The notes below the pieces were generated by a model, which saw nothing but the letters and a program-made list of their open reading frames with translations, ran no database searches and was not told where the DNA came from. From contig CAZHFW010000009.1 in assembly GCA_964531675.1 (NCBI GenBank), positions 1 through 64,000 of the forward strand: 64,000 nt of DNA, written 5' to 3'. Both the position numbers and the translations under genes were made by a program. The stretch is from CAZHFW01 sp964531675. Its GTDB lineage: Bacteria > Planctomycetota > Phycisphaerae > Phycisphaerales > UBA1924. Shown here in pieces: positions 45,073-53,190 of the stretch (position 1 is the first letter of the stretch; each line of letters starts with the position of its first letter).

Positions 45073-45119
45073 ACACCAGTTTCCTTCGGTGCGCGTTACG
45101 GAAAGCTCATCGAGCCTGA

Positions 45120-46286
45120 TCACTTCGGGTGATCGGGCTTGGGCTCCATGGCGTCCTTGTCATCCCGCGGGGACTTGTCATCGCGGGGACCCTTGTCAGG
45201 GCGCTCGCCCTTGGGGCCCTTGCCTCCCTGGGCACGCTCGCGCACGCTGGCTTCGAAGGCTGCGGCTCGTTCGGAGATCTTCTCGGCCTTCTTGGCCGAC
45301 ATGTCGTCCGCCTGCTTGCGGAGCTCCTGGATCTGGCGCTCGAGCGTCGTGATCTGGTGCTGGTGGGTCGCGAAGCGGGCCTCGAGCTGCGCGCTGAGCG
45401 CGGTCTTGAGCGACTCGCGCACCTCGACCAGCTTGGTCTGATCGGGCTCGGGGCTGGCGTAGATCTCGCGGAGCTTCTGGGTTGCGTCCAGAACGTCCAG
45501 GCCCTTCTCCACTTCCTGCATGCGGAGCTTGGCGCCATCGGGATCGCGGCGCAGCACCGCGCCGGCCTCGCGCACGCGCGGCGCCATGCGGGACAGGAAG
45601 ATGTCGAAGCCTTCGGGGTCGGTCTTCTGCCACTGACGGAAACGTTCGGCGACCTTCGGCGTGTTCTCGTCGAGGTATCCGAAGAGTCGTTCGCGTTCCT
45701 CGGGGCTCAGGGGCTCGCTCGAGTACTGGGGCAGATTGAGCATCGAGGCGGCGGCTTCCATGCTCTCGGAGAGCTCGCCGCGCCGGCCGCGGGGGCCGCC
45801 ATCACGAGGGCCACCTTCGCGGGGAGCTCCCGCGTCGCGATCGCTCGGCTTGCCGTCACGGCCCTTGCCGCGTTCGGCCATGCGTTCGTTGAGGCGTTCG
45901 CCAAAGTTGCCCGGGCCGCCGGAGAATCGGCCCGATCCGGGGCGTGGCCCGATCTCGGCCCAGACGTCGGTCAAGGGTGCGCCCGACTCGAGCTTCTCCA
46001 GTGCCTTCTGGAGCTTCTCCTGGGCGGTGGTCAGGTCCTTGAGACGGCTTTCCAGACGCTTCTTGACCGAATCGCGGTCGAACGTCTCGGGCATCTGATC
46101 AGGGGGCCCGCCGCGCTCGCGGCCCTCGCCCGGAGGTGGGGGAGGAGGCGGGCGATCCGCGGGCTGATCCTTGCGATCAGGCTTGGCGGGGGGCTCGGCG
46201 TTCTGGCCGAGCGCCAGGGGCGCCGCGAGGACTGAAGCGAGGATCATCGCGGCGATGCGCGAGCGGATCGGATCGGAAGTCTTCAA
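45120..46286 (-). CDS. Exported Pro/Arg/Gly-rich coiled-coil protein
   Basis: The 388-residue protein starts at TTG (TTGA overlap with the upstream stop) after GGAGG, then a signal peptide (RIAAMILASVLAAPLALG). A Pro/Asp/Arg-rich stretch (PADRPPPPPPPGEG) precedes a helix, followed by another Arg/Gly-rich segment and LSPEERERLFGYLDENTPKV. A coiled coil spans about 285-355, and the end is Lys/Asp-rich. The layout loosely resembles Spy/CpxP-type periplasmic sensors of envelope stress, but the key LTxxQ motifs are missing. It is the last gene of an ECF sigma operon, so a periplasmic sensor or target role is inferred. Confidence 0.6.
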   Translation of the reverse strand: MKTSDPIRSRIAAMILASVLAAPLALGQNAEPPAKPDRKDQPADRPPPPPPPGEGRERGGPPDQMPETFDRDSVKKRLESRLKDLTTAQEKLQKALEKLESGAPLTDVWAEIGPRPGSGRFSGGPGNFGERLNERMAERGKGRDGKPSDRDAGAPREGGPRDGGPRGRRGELSESMEAAASMLNLPQYSSEPLSPEERERLFGYLDENTPKVAERFRQWQKTDPEGFDIFLSRMAPRVREAGAVLRRDPDGAKLRMQEVEKGLDVLDATQKLREIYASPEPDQTKLVEVRESLKTALSAQLEARFATHQHQITTLERQIQELRKQADDMSAKKAEKISERAAAFEASVRERAQGGKGPKGERPDKGPRDDKSPRDDKDAMEPKPDHPK

Positions 46287-46843
46287 AGCTTGCCTCCTGC
46301 CTCATCGCTGGCGGCCGGGCTGATCTCGGCGGCGTCCTTGAGGCTGCTGCCGAGCCTGGAAACCTCGGCGGAGAGGATGTCGATGTCGCTTCCCAGCGTG
46401 TCCTCGAAGAGCGAGGAAACCGCAGCCCAGTCGCTGGCGGTCTGGGCGCTGGCGAGCATCGTCGGCGTCACGGTCGTCGTGATCGGGGCGTCGGGCTGGG
46501 TCGTCGTGGTCTTGCCGGTGTCGGCGATCTGCGTCCCGGACTGGTTGAGCGAGGTTCCGGCGATCCAGGCGGCCAGGGAGAGCCCGCCGACCGCGATCGC
46601 AGCGGCGATGCGCATGCGGAACACCGAATGCGAAGGGGCGATGGTCAAGGGCTCCAACGCCGTTCCGAGCTGGGCGACGCTGGCCTGCGCGATGCTTGCG
46701 TTCAACGAATCGGCGAACTCGGAACGATCCGAGGAGCCGAGCTTGTTGAGCAGCGCGACGACGTCGGCGAGTTCCGGATCGGACTCGGCGGGGGAGCGGT
46801 CGAGATGGTCAAAGGGCTGGTTCGGCATCGGAGACTCCATCAT
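46283..46843 (-). CDS. Single-pass membrane protein, probable anti-sigma factor
   Basis: The 186-residue protein has a cytosolic N-terminus of about 75 residues, one transmembrane helix (MRIAAAIAVGGLSLAAWIAG) and a Thr-rich extracytoplasmic part. No HxxxCxxC zinc motif is present. The start overlaps the sigma gene stop (ATGA), and its own stop overlaps the next gene (TTGA). A membrane protein directly following and coupled to an ECF sigma gene is usually its anti-sigma factor; here that is inference from position and topology. Confidence 0.65.
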   Translation of the reverse strand: MMESPMPNQPFDHLDRSPAESDPELADVVALLNKLGSSDRSEFADSLNASIAQASVAQLGTALEPLTIAPSHSVFRMRIAAAIAVGGLSLAAWIAGTSLNQSGTQIADTGKTTTTQPDAPITTTVTPTMLASAQTASDWAAVSSLFEDTLGSDIDILSAEVSRLGSSLKDAAEISPAASDEAGGKL

Positions 46844-47466
46844 CCCACCTCCCGCCCACCCGAGGCTCGGGTGGACTGCATCGATTCGTCAGGCTCGCCC
46901 ATGAGCTCCTTGAGCTTGCGGAGGGCTCGGTGGTGTCGGGCGAGCAGCGTTCCCATCGGTTCGTCGAGCATGTCCGCGATCTGCTTGAAGCTCATCTGGC
47001 CGTGGTGCCTGAGCTCGATGATCTCGCGGTCCTGTTCCGAAAGTCTGGACATCGCCTCTCGGAGATGGGCCAGCTGGGCAGCGTCGCGGGCTTCCTCGGC
47101 GCTGCTTGGCCTGGCCTGGAAGGTCAGGCTCGAAGGGTCGGTCGGGGTGGCCCGGTGCCTGGCCCGCCTGGCCTCGTCGCGGATGCGGTTCATCGCGACC
47201 CGGAAGAGCCAGGGCTCGAACTTGCCCTGTTCCGTGTACGTGCCGCCGCCGGAGGCCAGCCCACCGAGCTTGCCTGCGACTGTCACGAACACGGACTGGG
47301 TGATCTCCTCGGCCACGTCCGCCTTCCCGAAGCGGCTTTTGGCGAGCGCGTAGATCCGTCGGCTGTAGAGCGCGACGAGCGAGCGCCAGGCCGCTTCATC
47401 TCCGCCGGCAGCGGACCTCAGCAGGGCCGTCAGATCCGGCGATTGAGCTGGTCCGAGGTCGGACAT
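46840..47466 (-). CDS. ECF RNA polymerase sigma factor
   Basis: The 208-residue protein has sigma2 (YSRRIYALAKSRFGKADVAE, EITQSVFVTVAGKL, FEPWLFRVAMNRIRDEARR) and sigma4 (LREAMSRLSEQDREIIELRH, MSFKQIADMLDEPMGTLLAR). The ATG at 47464-47466 was chosen because the sigma2 domain starts 20-30 residues later. GGAGGA lies 10 bases upstream. It leads a three-gene overlapping operon and is divergent from the DUF4286 gene. Confidence 0.9.
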   Translation of the reverse strand: MSDLGPAQSPDLTALLRSAAGGDEAAWRSLVALYSRRIYALAKSRFGKADVAEEITQSVFVTVAGKLGGLASGGGTYTEQGKFEPWLFRVAMNRIRDEARRARHRATPTDPSSLTFQARPSSAEEARDAAQLAHLREAMSRLSEQDREIIELRHHGQMSFKQIADMLDEPMGTLLARHHRALRKLKELMGEPDESMQSTRASGGREVG

Positions 47467-47603
47467 CCGAACGTGGTCCTCCAACAACGGATCAGCAACC
47501 AACAGCCGAACGCTCGTGGGCTGGGGAGATTGCAAGCATGCCGGTCCTCTGGCGAGCATATCAAACAGAGTCCGAAAATGGCGGGACGATAAAATGGGTG
47601 GTC

Positions 47604-47963
47604 ATGTCGGATTCCAATCCCCGCACCCCGGGCGTCCCCCGGATCCTCTACACCGTCGCGGCCAGTCATCCAGATGGCGACTCGGCCCGGCGGTACATCG
47701 CATGGCTCAACGGCGGGCACACCGCCGCGGTGATCCGGGGAGGCGCCACCCGCGCGACCGTCGCGCAGGTCCGCTCGGAGCCGACGCCACTGGTCCAAGT
47801 CCGATACGAGTTCCCGAGCCGGGAGGTTTTCGATCGCTACGTCCGGGAGTTCGCACCCGCGCTGCGGGCCGAGGGCCTGGCGCTCTTCGGTCCGGGCTCG
47901 GGCGTGGAGTTTGCAAGAACCGTCGAGGAGATCGCCGAACACTTCCCGGGCGCGTCGGCGTAG
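47604..47963 (+). CDS. DUF4286 family protein
   Basis: The 119-residue protein has PRILYTVAASHPDGDSARRY, IAWLNGGHTAAVIRGGATRA, LVQVRYEFPSREVFDRYVRE and EGLALFGPGSG, which fit the short ferredoxin-like DUF4286 proteins of unknown function. TAAAAT at 47590-47595 sits close before the ATG, so a very short or absent leader is possible. It lies between two sigma-factor loci but on the opposite strand to the first. Confidence 0.75.
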   Translation: MSDSNPRTPGVPRILYTVAASHPDGDSARRYIAWLNGGHTAAVIRGGATRATVAQVRSEPTPLVQVRYEFPSREVFDRYVREFAPALRAEGLALFGPGSGVEFARTVEEIAEHFPGASA

Positions 47964-48035
47964 AGCCGTGCCCTGCTTTCCTAGGCTTCACCCGATGGTC
48001 CTCCGCGGACCGGCGGCTCACAGAACGGTCCACAC

Positions 48036-48650
48036 TTGCAGCAGCTGACTGACGAGCAACTCTTCGAGAAGTACCGCAAGGGCGACAACGCGTCCTTCCG
48101 CGCCCTGATTGAGCGGCACCACGACGAGCTGCTCCATTTCCTCATCAGGCTCGTGGGCGATCGCCAGGCGGCGGAAGACGTCTTCCAGGAGACGTTCCTC
48201 CAGATCCACCAGTCGGCTGCGGGCTTTGACATGGAACGGCGCTTCCGCCCCTGGATGTTCACGATCGCGGCCAATAAGGGTCGCGACTGGCTCCGACGCA
48301 AGGCCCGACGGCATGCCTTTGACCTGTCCAGCCCGGTGGGGGGGAGCAGCGACGGCGGGGAACTGGAGTACATCGACCTGCTCGAGGTCGACGTGCCCGA
48401 CCCGGGGGATGCGTCGCTGGACCGAGAACGCGACGCGATGGTGCAGAAGGCGCTGGACCAGTTGCCTCCCTCGCTCCGAGAAATCCTGCTTCTGGCCTAT
48501 TTCCAGAGGCTCAGCTACGCCCAGATCGCCGACGACTTGCAGATTCCCCTGGGGACGGTGAAGAGCCGCCTCCACGCGGCGGTCGCGGCGTTCGCCAAGA
48601 AATGGAAACTTTTGGCGGGCGAGCGAACCGGGTCCCCTCCGGGTTCATAG
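48036..48650 (+). CDS. ECF RNA polymerase sigma factor (second)
   Basis: The 204-residue protein has sigma2 (YRKGDNASFRALIERHHDEL, DRQAAEDVFQETFLQIHQSA, RPWMFTIAANKGRDWLRR) and sigma4 (ALDQLPPSLREILLLAYFQR, LSYAQIADDLQIPLGTVKSR). A region rich in Gly/Asp between them (about 110-135) is longer than usual. The start is TTG at 48036; no ATG or GTG in frame fits. A TAGGCT-like box about 45 bp upstream and the absence of a ribosome-binding site leave start and promoter uncertain. The next gene encodes a membrane partner 165 bp downstream. Confidence 0.88.
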   Translation: MQQLTDEQLFEKYRKGDNASFRALIERHHDELLHFLIRLVGDRQAAEDVFQETFLQIHQSAAGFDMERRFRPWMFTIAANKGRDWLRRKARRHAFDLSSPVGGSSDGGELEYIDLLEVDVPDPGDASLDRERDAMVQKALDQLPPSLREILLLAYFQRLSYAQIADDLQIPLGTVKSRLHAAVAAFAKKWKLLAGERTGSPPGS

Positions 48651-48814
48651 AAGAAGTGCCGCCCGACCCCTGCCAAGTCTGGCCCTGACGGGGAGAGCGG
48701 CTCCAGAATGGCGCGTTGTGCTTGGCCCTCCGGCCCAAGCGTTCGGGCGGATGTGGCGTACCTCTCAGGCGGGTCCAAGCCTGAGTTTCTCCAGGATCAC
48801 ACGGTCGATTGACC

Positions 48815-50017
48815 ATGGCTCAACCCAACGACAATCCTCAGCTTTCGGCCAACGACTCGGCGGCGCTGGATGCGCTGATCGACGCGGGCTTTGAGGTCGA
48901 GAAGGTCGCTCCCGAGATGCAAGCGCGGGCCCGCAAGGTCGCGCAGATCCTCGGCCTGGCGGGAGCATCCCCGGCCCAGAAGCCCGCGGATGCGGATCGC
49001 CAGACGCTCGTGGACGTGACGATGGCGCGCGTCCTGCGCGCCTCGCAAGGACCCGCCGAGCCCGCGCTCAACTGGGAAGACGAAGAAGCGCTCGAAGCCT
49101 GGCTCATGGGTTCGGGGCTCAGCGCTCGCGATGCCCGCGCCCATCGAGTCGCGCGGCACGAGGCGATTTCCAGGCTCGTCACCCAATCGGGCCGTTCCAA
49201 GGTCAGCGCCGACCGCGAGGCCCGCATCGACAAGGCCTTCAGCGCGTGCATGGCGCGGGGCGAGCCCACCCTCAAGATCGATCGCTTCCGCGGTCTGCGG
49301 GTGCGGATGGCGGACCTGGTCTCGGTTGCGGCGGTGCTGGTGATCGGCGCCGCCACGCTCTGGCCCGTGCTTTCGGGTGTTCGTGAGCAGTCCAGGCGAT
49401 TTGCGTGCGCCGACAACCTGCACGATGTCGCCTCGGGTATGGGCCTGTATGCGGGGGCCAACCGTGACGCGCTTCCCGTGGCCGCGGCTTCTCTGGGCGG
49501 CGGAAAGTGGTGGGAGGTCGGCTCGCCCGACGCCCGTTCCAACTCCGCGAATCTGTACCACCTGGCCAAGACGGGCTTTGCCGATCTCTCCGACCTGGCG
49601 TGCCCGGGGAATCCGACCGCGTGCAAGTCGATGAACGATCCCAAGGCAGTCGACTGGAAGTGCCTCGACGAAGTTTCGTACAGCTACCGGATCATGCGCG
49701 GGCCGGAGAAGCCCCACTGGAATGAGTCGGGCCGGATCGTGGTGCTGACGGACCGCTCGCCGGTCGCGCTGCGTGCCGCCCGAGGCCAGCCGATCAAGCC
49801 CTGGGAGAACTCACCCAACCATGATCGCCATGGCCAGAAGGTCATGTTCAGCGATGGCTCGGTGGTGTGGTACAAGACGCCGGAACTGGACAATCGGGAC
49901 AATATCTGGCTCCCGTTTGCGATCGAGAAGGCCATCGGGCAGGTCACCGGCCGCGAGTTCAGGCTGGAGGGGACCGAGTTCCCGTCCAGTGCGCAGGACG
50001 CGTTCGTCGGGCCTTGA
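48815..50017 (+). CDS. Membrane protein with pseudopilin-like ectodomain, probable anti-sigma partner
   Basis: The 400-residue protein has a cytosolic helical N-terminus of about 160 residues, one transmembrane helix (DLVSVAAVLVIGAATLWPVL) and an ectodomain. The ectodomain begins SRRFACADNLHDVASGMGLY and ends with RHGQKVMFSDGSVVWY. These two elements match the type-II-pseudopilin/DUF1559-like pattern common in planctomycetes (CxxNLxxIGxAxxxYAxx and an H-x-DG segment), but the class III prepilin cleavage site is absent, since the helix is internal. It lies after an ECF sigma gene and is probably its membrane regulator. An intrinsic terminator follows. Confidence 0.6.
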   Translation: MAQPNDNPQLSANDSAALDALIDAGFEVEKVAPEMQARARKVAQILGLAGASPAQKPADADRQTLVDVTMARVLRASQGPAEPALNWEDEEALEAWLMGSGLSARDARAHRVARHEAISRLVTQSGRSKVSADREARIDKAFSACMARGEPTLKIDRFRGLRVRMADLVSVAAVLVIGAATLWPVLSGVREQSRRFACADNLHDVASGMGLYAGANRDALPVAAASLGGGKWWEVGSPDARSNSANLYHLAKTGFADLSDLACPGNPTACKSMNDPKAVDWKCLDEVSYSYRIMRGPEKPHWNESGRIVVLTDRSPVALRAARGQPIKPWENSPNHDRHGQKVMFSDGSVVWYKTPELDNRDNIWLPFAIEKAIGQVTGREFRLEGTEFPSSAQDAFVGP

Positions 50018-50054
50018 TGGCGCCCGAGGTCGGCCCCTGTTGGAAACTCTGGAG

Positions 50055-50084
50055 CCCACGCATGGGATGCGTGGGTTTTTTCTT
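50055..50084 (+). terminator. Intrinsic terminator after pseudopilin-like gene
   Basis: CCCACGCAT and ATGCGTGGG form perfect 9-bp arms around GGG, followed by TTTTTTCTTT, 38 bp after the stop. Confidence 0.92.
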
Positions 50085-50152
50085 TGGGGATTCGGGGGCT
50101 GGTTGGGTCGGTTTGGAAGAATGCCGAACTCGCCTCCGGATGGGGAGGGGTC

Positions 50153-50158
50153 TATAGT
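50153..50158 (+). promoter_or_regulatory. -10-like box of rpmI-rplT
   Basis: TATAGT lies 57 bp before the rpmI start, shortly after the upstream terminator. It therefore probably begins the ribosomal protein transcript without infC. No clear -35 hexamer is seen at the usual distance. Confidence 0.5.
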
Positions 50159-50214
50159 CACCCCCTTGCCCGGGAGCCGTTTGGGCTCGATTGGGTTGGG
50201 CGGAGCTCTGCATC

Positions 50215-50556
50215 ATGTCGAAGAACAAGCCACACAAGGGTCTGCTCAAGCGGATCCGTATCACCAAGACCGGCCTTGTGCGTCACAAGACGACGGGTCA
50301 CAAGCACCTGCGTTCGGGCAAGGGCGGCAAGCGTCTGCGTCAGATGCGCAAGGGCCCGTTCATGTCCAACCCCGAGGCCAAGCGCATCGAGAAGCTGCTG
50401 TTCCGCCGCCTGCGCGGTCGTGATCAGAGCCGTGCGGCCCTGCGTCGCAACCCGACGCCGGCCGAGCGCAAGGCTGCCAAGGCTGGCGCGGCTGCTCCCG
50501 CAGCGGCGGCGGCCAAGCCGGCGGCGAAGGCCAAGTCGGCCTCCAAGGCCAAGTAA
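50215..50556 (+). CDS. rpmI: 50S ribosomal protein L35 with C-terminal extension
   Basis: The first ~65 residues match L35: KNKPHKGLLKRIRITKTGLV, HKHLRSGKGGKRLRQMRKGP. L35 is normally 64-66 residues; here 113 are encoded. The surplus is an Ala/Lys-rich tail (about residues 80-113, with AAKAGAAAPAAAAAKPAAKA), probably disordered and RNA-contacting. The ATG follows CGGAG. infC, the usual gene before rpmI, is not present. A GC hairpin lies between rpmI and rplT. Confidence 0.93.
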   Translation: MSKNKPHKGLLKRIRITKTGLVRHKTTGHKHLRSGKGGKRLRQMRKGPFMSNPEAKRIEKLLFRRLRGRDQSRAALRRNPTPAERKAAKAGAAAPAAAAAKPAAKAKSASKAK

Positions 50557-50569
50557 GACGGTTTCATCG

Positions 50570-50595
50570 CGGTCCGCGCTGGCGCGGACCGTTTT
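50570..50595 (+). terminator. Hairpin between rpmI and rplT
   Basis: CGGTCCGCGC and GCGCGGACCG pair with a minimal loop and are followed by TTTTC, 14 bp after the rpmI stop. As rplT must still be expressed, this is probably a partial terminator or attenuator, or rplT has its own promoter. Confidence 0.7.
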
Positions 50596-50695
50596 CGCAC
50601 CTGTCCGTCGGGACCCCCAAGCGGGCCAAGTCCCCTCCGCCGGACGACCCTGAAGCACCGCATCACGCGGGACTCGGGGAGATCAGGAGAGTTCC

Positions 50696-51073
50696 ATGCC
50701 TCGCGTTCGCAAAGGATCGGCAAGGACCCAGGCCCGCAAGCGCATGCTGCGTCGGGCTCGCGGCTACTTCGGCTCCAACAGCAAGCACTGGTATCGCGCC
50801 CGCAACGCGGTGATCCGCGCCGGCGTGTACGCCTTCGCCGACCGTCGCCGCCGCAAGCGTGACTTCCGCGCCCTGTGGATCACCCGCATCACCGCGGCGT
50901 GCCGCATGCGTGGGGCCCGCTACAGCCAGTTCATCAACGGGCTGAAGCTCTCGGGCATCGTGCTCAACCGCAAGATGCTCTCGGAGATCGCGATCTCCGA
51001 TCCCAAGCTCTTCGACAAGCTTGTCGCGACCGCGGTGAAGGCCTCCAAGGCCACGCCCGCCAAGGCCGGCTGA
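50696..51073 (+). CDS. rplT: 50S ribosomal protein L20
   Basis: The 125-residue protein matches L20: PRVRKGSARTQARKRMLRRA, RGYFGSNSKHWYRARNAVIR and the globular end with FINGLKLSGIVLNRKMLSEI. It is essential for early assembly of the large subunit. The ATG has AGGAGA upstream. A hairpin follows at 51100-51132. Confidence 0.97.
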   Translation: MPRVRKGSARTQARKRMLRRARGYFGSNSKHWYRARNAVIRAGVYAFADRRRRKRDFRALWITRITAACRMRGARYSQFINGLKLSGIVLNRKMLSEIAISDPKLFDKLVATAVKASKATPAKAG

Positions 51074-51099
51074 AGACAAGCCCAATCGATCGAAACGCG

Positions 51100-51132
51100 C
51101 AAGGCCCTGTCCCGGAGAAGGACGGGGCCTTG
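51100..51132 (+). terminator. Hairpin after rplT
   Basis: CAAGGCCCTGTCC pairs with GGACGGGGCCTTG (13 bp with one G-T pair) across a 7-base loop, 26 bp after the rplT stop. No T tract follows, so termination may be weak or factor-assisted. Confidence 0.6.
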
Positions 51133-51169
51133 TCACATCCCGGGAGTCCAGCCCGGGCGTTCGGGGTGT

Positions 51170-51175
51170 TAGACT
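51170..51175 (+). promoter_or_regulatory. -10-like box before site-2 protease gene
   Basis: TAGACT lies 27 bp before the ATG at 51203 and just after the rplT hairpin, so a new transcript probably begins here. No -35 hexamer is evident. Confidence 0.4.
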
Positions 51176-51202
51176 CGGGTATTCACAGGGAAGGAGTCCC
51201 GC

Positions 51203-51877
51203 ATGGGCTGGTGGATCGCGGACTGGTGGAGCGCCGATCGCGGGCCGGTCATCGTGACCTCGTGGGTGTTCTGGGTGATCACGTCGATCGTCCTGCACGA
51301 ACTCTCCCACGGCTGGGCCGCGATCCGGGCCGGGGACCGCACGCCGATTTACGCGGGGCACATGACGTGGAACCCGCTGGTGCACATGGGGCACATCAGC
51401 CTGATCATGTTCGCGCTGACGGGGATCGCGTGGGGCGCGATGCCGGTCAATCCCAGCGCGTTCCGAGGCAGGTACGACGAGGCCAAGGTCGCGGGCGCGG
51501 GCCCGGCGATGAACCTGGCGATCGCGCTGGTGTGCATGGTGGTCGCGTCGGTCTGGCGCGCCTTCGGAGGCTTCGGCGTTGATGATCACGTCTACCAGAC
51601 GGTGATGATCTTCTTCACCCTCGGCTGCGCACTGAACATCACGCTCATGCTGTTCAACCTGATCCCCGTGCCGCCTCTGGACGGGTCGAAGATCGTCGCG
51701 GAGTTCGTTCCGGCGTACCGCCGGGTGATCGATCATCCCCACGTGCAGATCGGCGCCTTCGTCCTGTTCCTGATCCTCTTTCAGGGCGCGGGCGGCAAGC
51801 TCTTCAGCTTCGGGTTCAACATCACGGGTGAGATGATCCACACCATTGCGTCCAAGATCCGCCCGCTCACTCCGTAA
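51203..51877 (+). CDS. Site-2 protease family (M50) membrane metalloprotease
   Basis: The 224-residue multi-pass protein has the zinc motif in VLHELSHGWAAIRAGDRTPI (HELSH near residue 33) and the second motif NLIPVPPLDGSKIV (about 153-166) with the Asp ligand. There is a GPAMNLAIAL helix between and no PDZ domain, so it belongs to the short M50B-like group (YwhC/FtsH-independent type). Such proteases cut substrates within the membrane; the target is unknown. It precedes apgM by 17 bp. Confidence 0.9.
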   Translation: MGWWIADWWSADRGPVIVTSWVFWVITSIVLHELSHGWAAIRAGDRTPIYAGHMTWNPLVHMGHISLIMFALTGIAWGAMPVNPSAFRGRYDEAKVAGAGPAMNLAIALVCMVVASVWRAFGGFGVDDHVYQTVMIFFTLGCALNITLMLFNLIPVPPLDGSKIVAEFVPAYRRVIDHPHVQIGAFVLFLILFQGAGGKLFSFGFNITGEMIHTIASKIRPLTP

Positions 51878-51894
51878 ACGGCATCAGGTGCATT

Positions 51895-53166
51895 GTGAAG
51901 TACGTGATCGTGATCCCCGATGGAGCTGCGGACTATCCGCTCGATGAACTCGGCGGGCTCACGCCTTTCCAGGCGGCCCAGACTCCTAATCTGGACAAGA
52001 TCGCGCAGGTGGGGCGCCTGGGCACCGCGAACACGACGCCCCCGGGCTTTGAGGCGGGGTCGGACGTGTGCTCGATGTGCCTGCTCGGGTACGACCCGCA
52101 GAAGTATCACACGGGTCGCGCGCCGCTCGAGGCTGCGGCGATCGGGCTCGACCCGGGTCCGAAGGACTGGATCTTCAGACTCAATCTGGTGACCACCGAA
52201 GGGCTCGAGCCCGGCGCGAGGATGATGGACCACTCCGCGGGCGCGATCACCGATCGCGAAGCGCGGGTGCTGGTGGCGGACCTGGTCGCCCACTGGCAGC
52301 GCACCATGCCCGATGTGGTGCAGGGCTTCACGCTCACGCCTGGGGTCAGCTATCGCAACATCCTGGTGGACGCTTCGGGCCGGGACTACGCGAGGCTCAC
52401 GACCACCCCGCCGCACGCGATTCCCGGTGAGCCCTGGCAGAAGCATCTGCCGACCGGGTGTCCGGAGGCGGAGCTGATCAAGCGGCTCATGCTGAGCTCG
52501 GCGGAGTTTCTGCCCTCGCAAGCGGTGAACAACGCGCGGGCGGAGGCGGGGCTGCGCCAGGCGACCATGGCCTGGGTGTGGGGGCAGGGCACGAGGCCTC
52601 GCATGCCTTCCTTCAAGAAGCTCCACGGCCTGCGCGGCGCGATGATCACCGCGGTCGACCTTCTGGCGGGCATCGCGGCGTACATGGGCTGGGACAGGCT
52701 CAATGTGCCGGGGATCACGAGCTATCACGACACGGATTACGCGGCCCAAGGGCGTGCGACCTGCGACGCGATTGATGACTACGACGTGGTGTGCTGCCAT
52801 GTCGAGGCCCCCGATGAGGCTTCGCATCAGGGCGACGCCGCGACCAAGGTCGCGTCGCTCGAGTCCATCGACCGGCACGTCCTGGCGCCGATCATGCAGA
52901 AGCTCGCGACGTTTGGTGATCCTGAGAAGGACCCGAGCGCCAAGGGCTGGCGGATTCTCGTGATGCCCGATCACTACACGCGGGTGTCAACGCGCAGGCA
53001 TGATCCGACGCCGGTGCCCTTTGCGATGGCGGGCGCGTGGGTGCGTTCGCTGGTGAAGCGGCCGTTCAGCGAGGAGAACGCCGAGGACTCGGATCTGCAC
53101 ATCGATCCGGGGCACGATCTCATGGAGTATTTCCTCAGGGGCGGGCTGGCCAAAGTCCGGAGCTGA
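51895..53166 (+). CDS. apgM: Cofactor-independent phosphoglycerate mutase (archaeal type)
   Basis: The 423-residue protein starts at GTG with KYVIVIPDGAADYPLDELGG, followed by TPFQAAQTPNLDKIAQVGRL and FEAGSDVCSMCLLGYDP. These match ApgM, the archaeal-type alkaline-phosphatase-superfamily mutase that interconverts 3- and 2-phosphoglycerate. The nucleophilic Ser (in GSDV) and metal ligands such as HVEAPDEASHQGD and VMPDHYTRVSTRRHDPTPVP are kept. It shares a co-directional run with the M50 protease and galK. Confidence 0.92.
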   Translation: MKYVIVIPDGAADYPLDELGGLTPFQAAQTPNLDKIAQVGRLGTANTTPPGFEAGSDVCSMCLLGYDPQKYHTGRAPLEAAAIGLDPGPKDWIFRLNLVTTEGLEPGARMMDHSAGAITDREARVLVADLVAHWQRTMPDVVQGFTLTPGVSYRNILVDASGRDYARLTTTPPHAIPGEPWQKHLPTGCPEAELIKRLMLSSAEFLPSQAVNNARAEAGLRQATMAWVWGQGTRPRMPSFKKLHGLRGAMITAVDLLAGIAAYMGWDRLNVPGITSYHDTDYAAQGRATCDAIDDYDVVCCHVEAPDEASHQGDAATKVASLESIDRHVLAPIMQKLATFGDPEKDPSAKGWRILVMPDHYTRVSTRRHDPTPVPFAMAGAWVRSLVKRPFSEENAEDSDLHIDPGHDLMEYFLRGGLAKVRS

Positions 53167-53190
53167 GTCCGCACGCACGGGAGACGCGGG

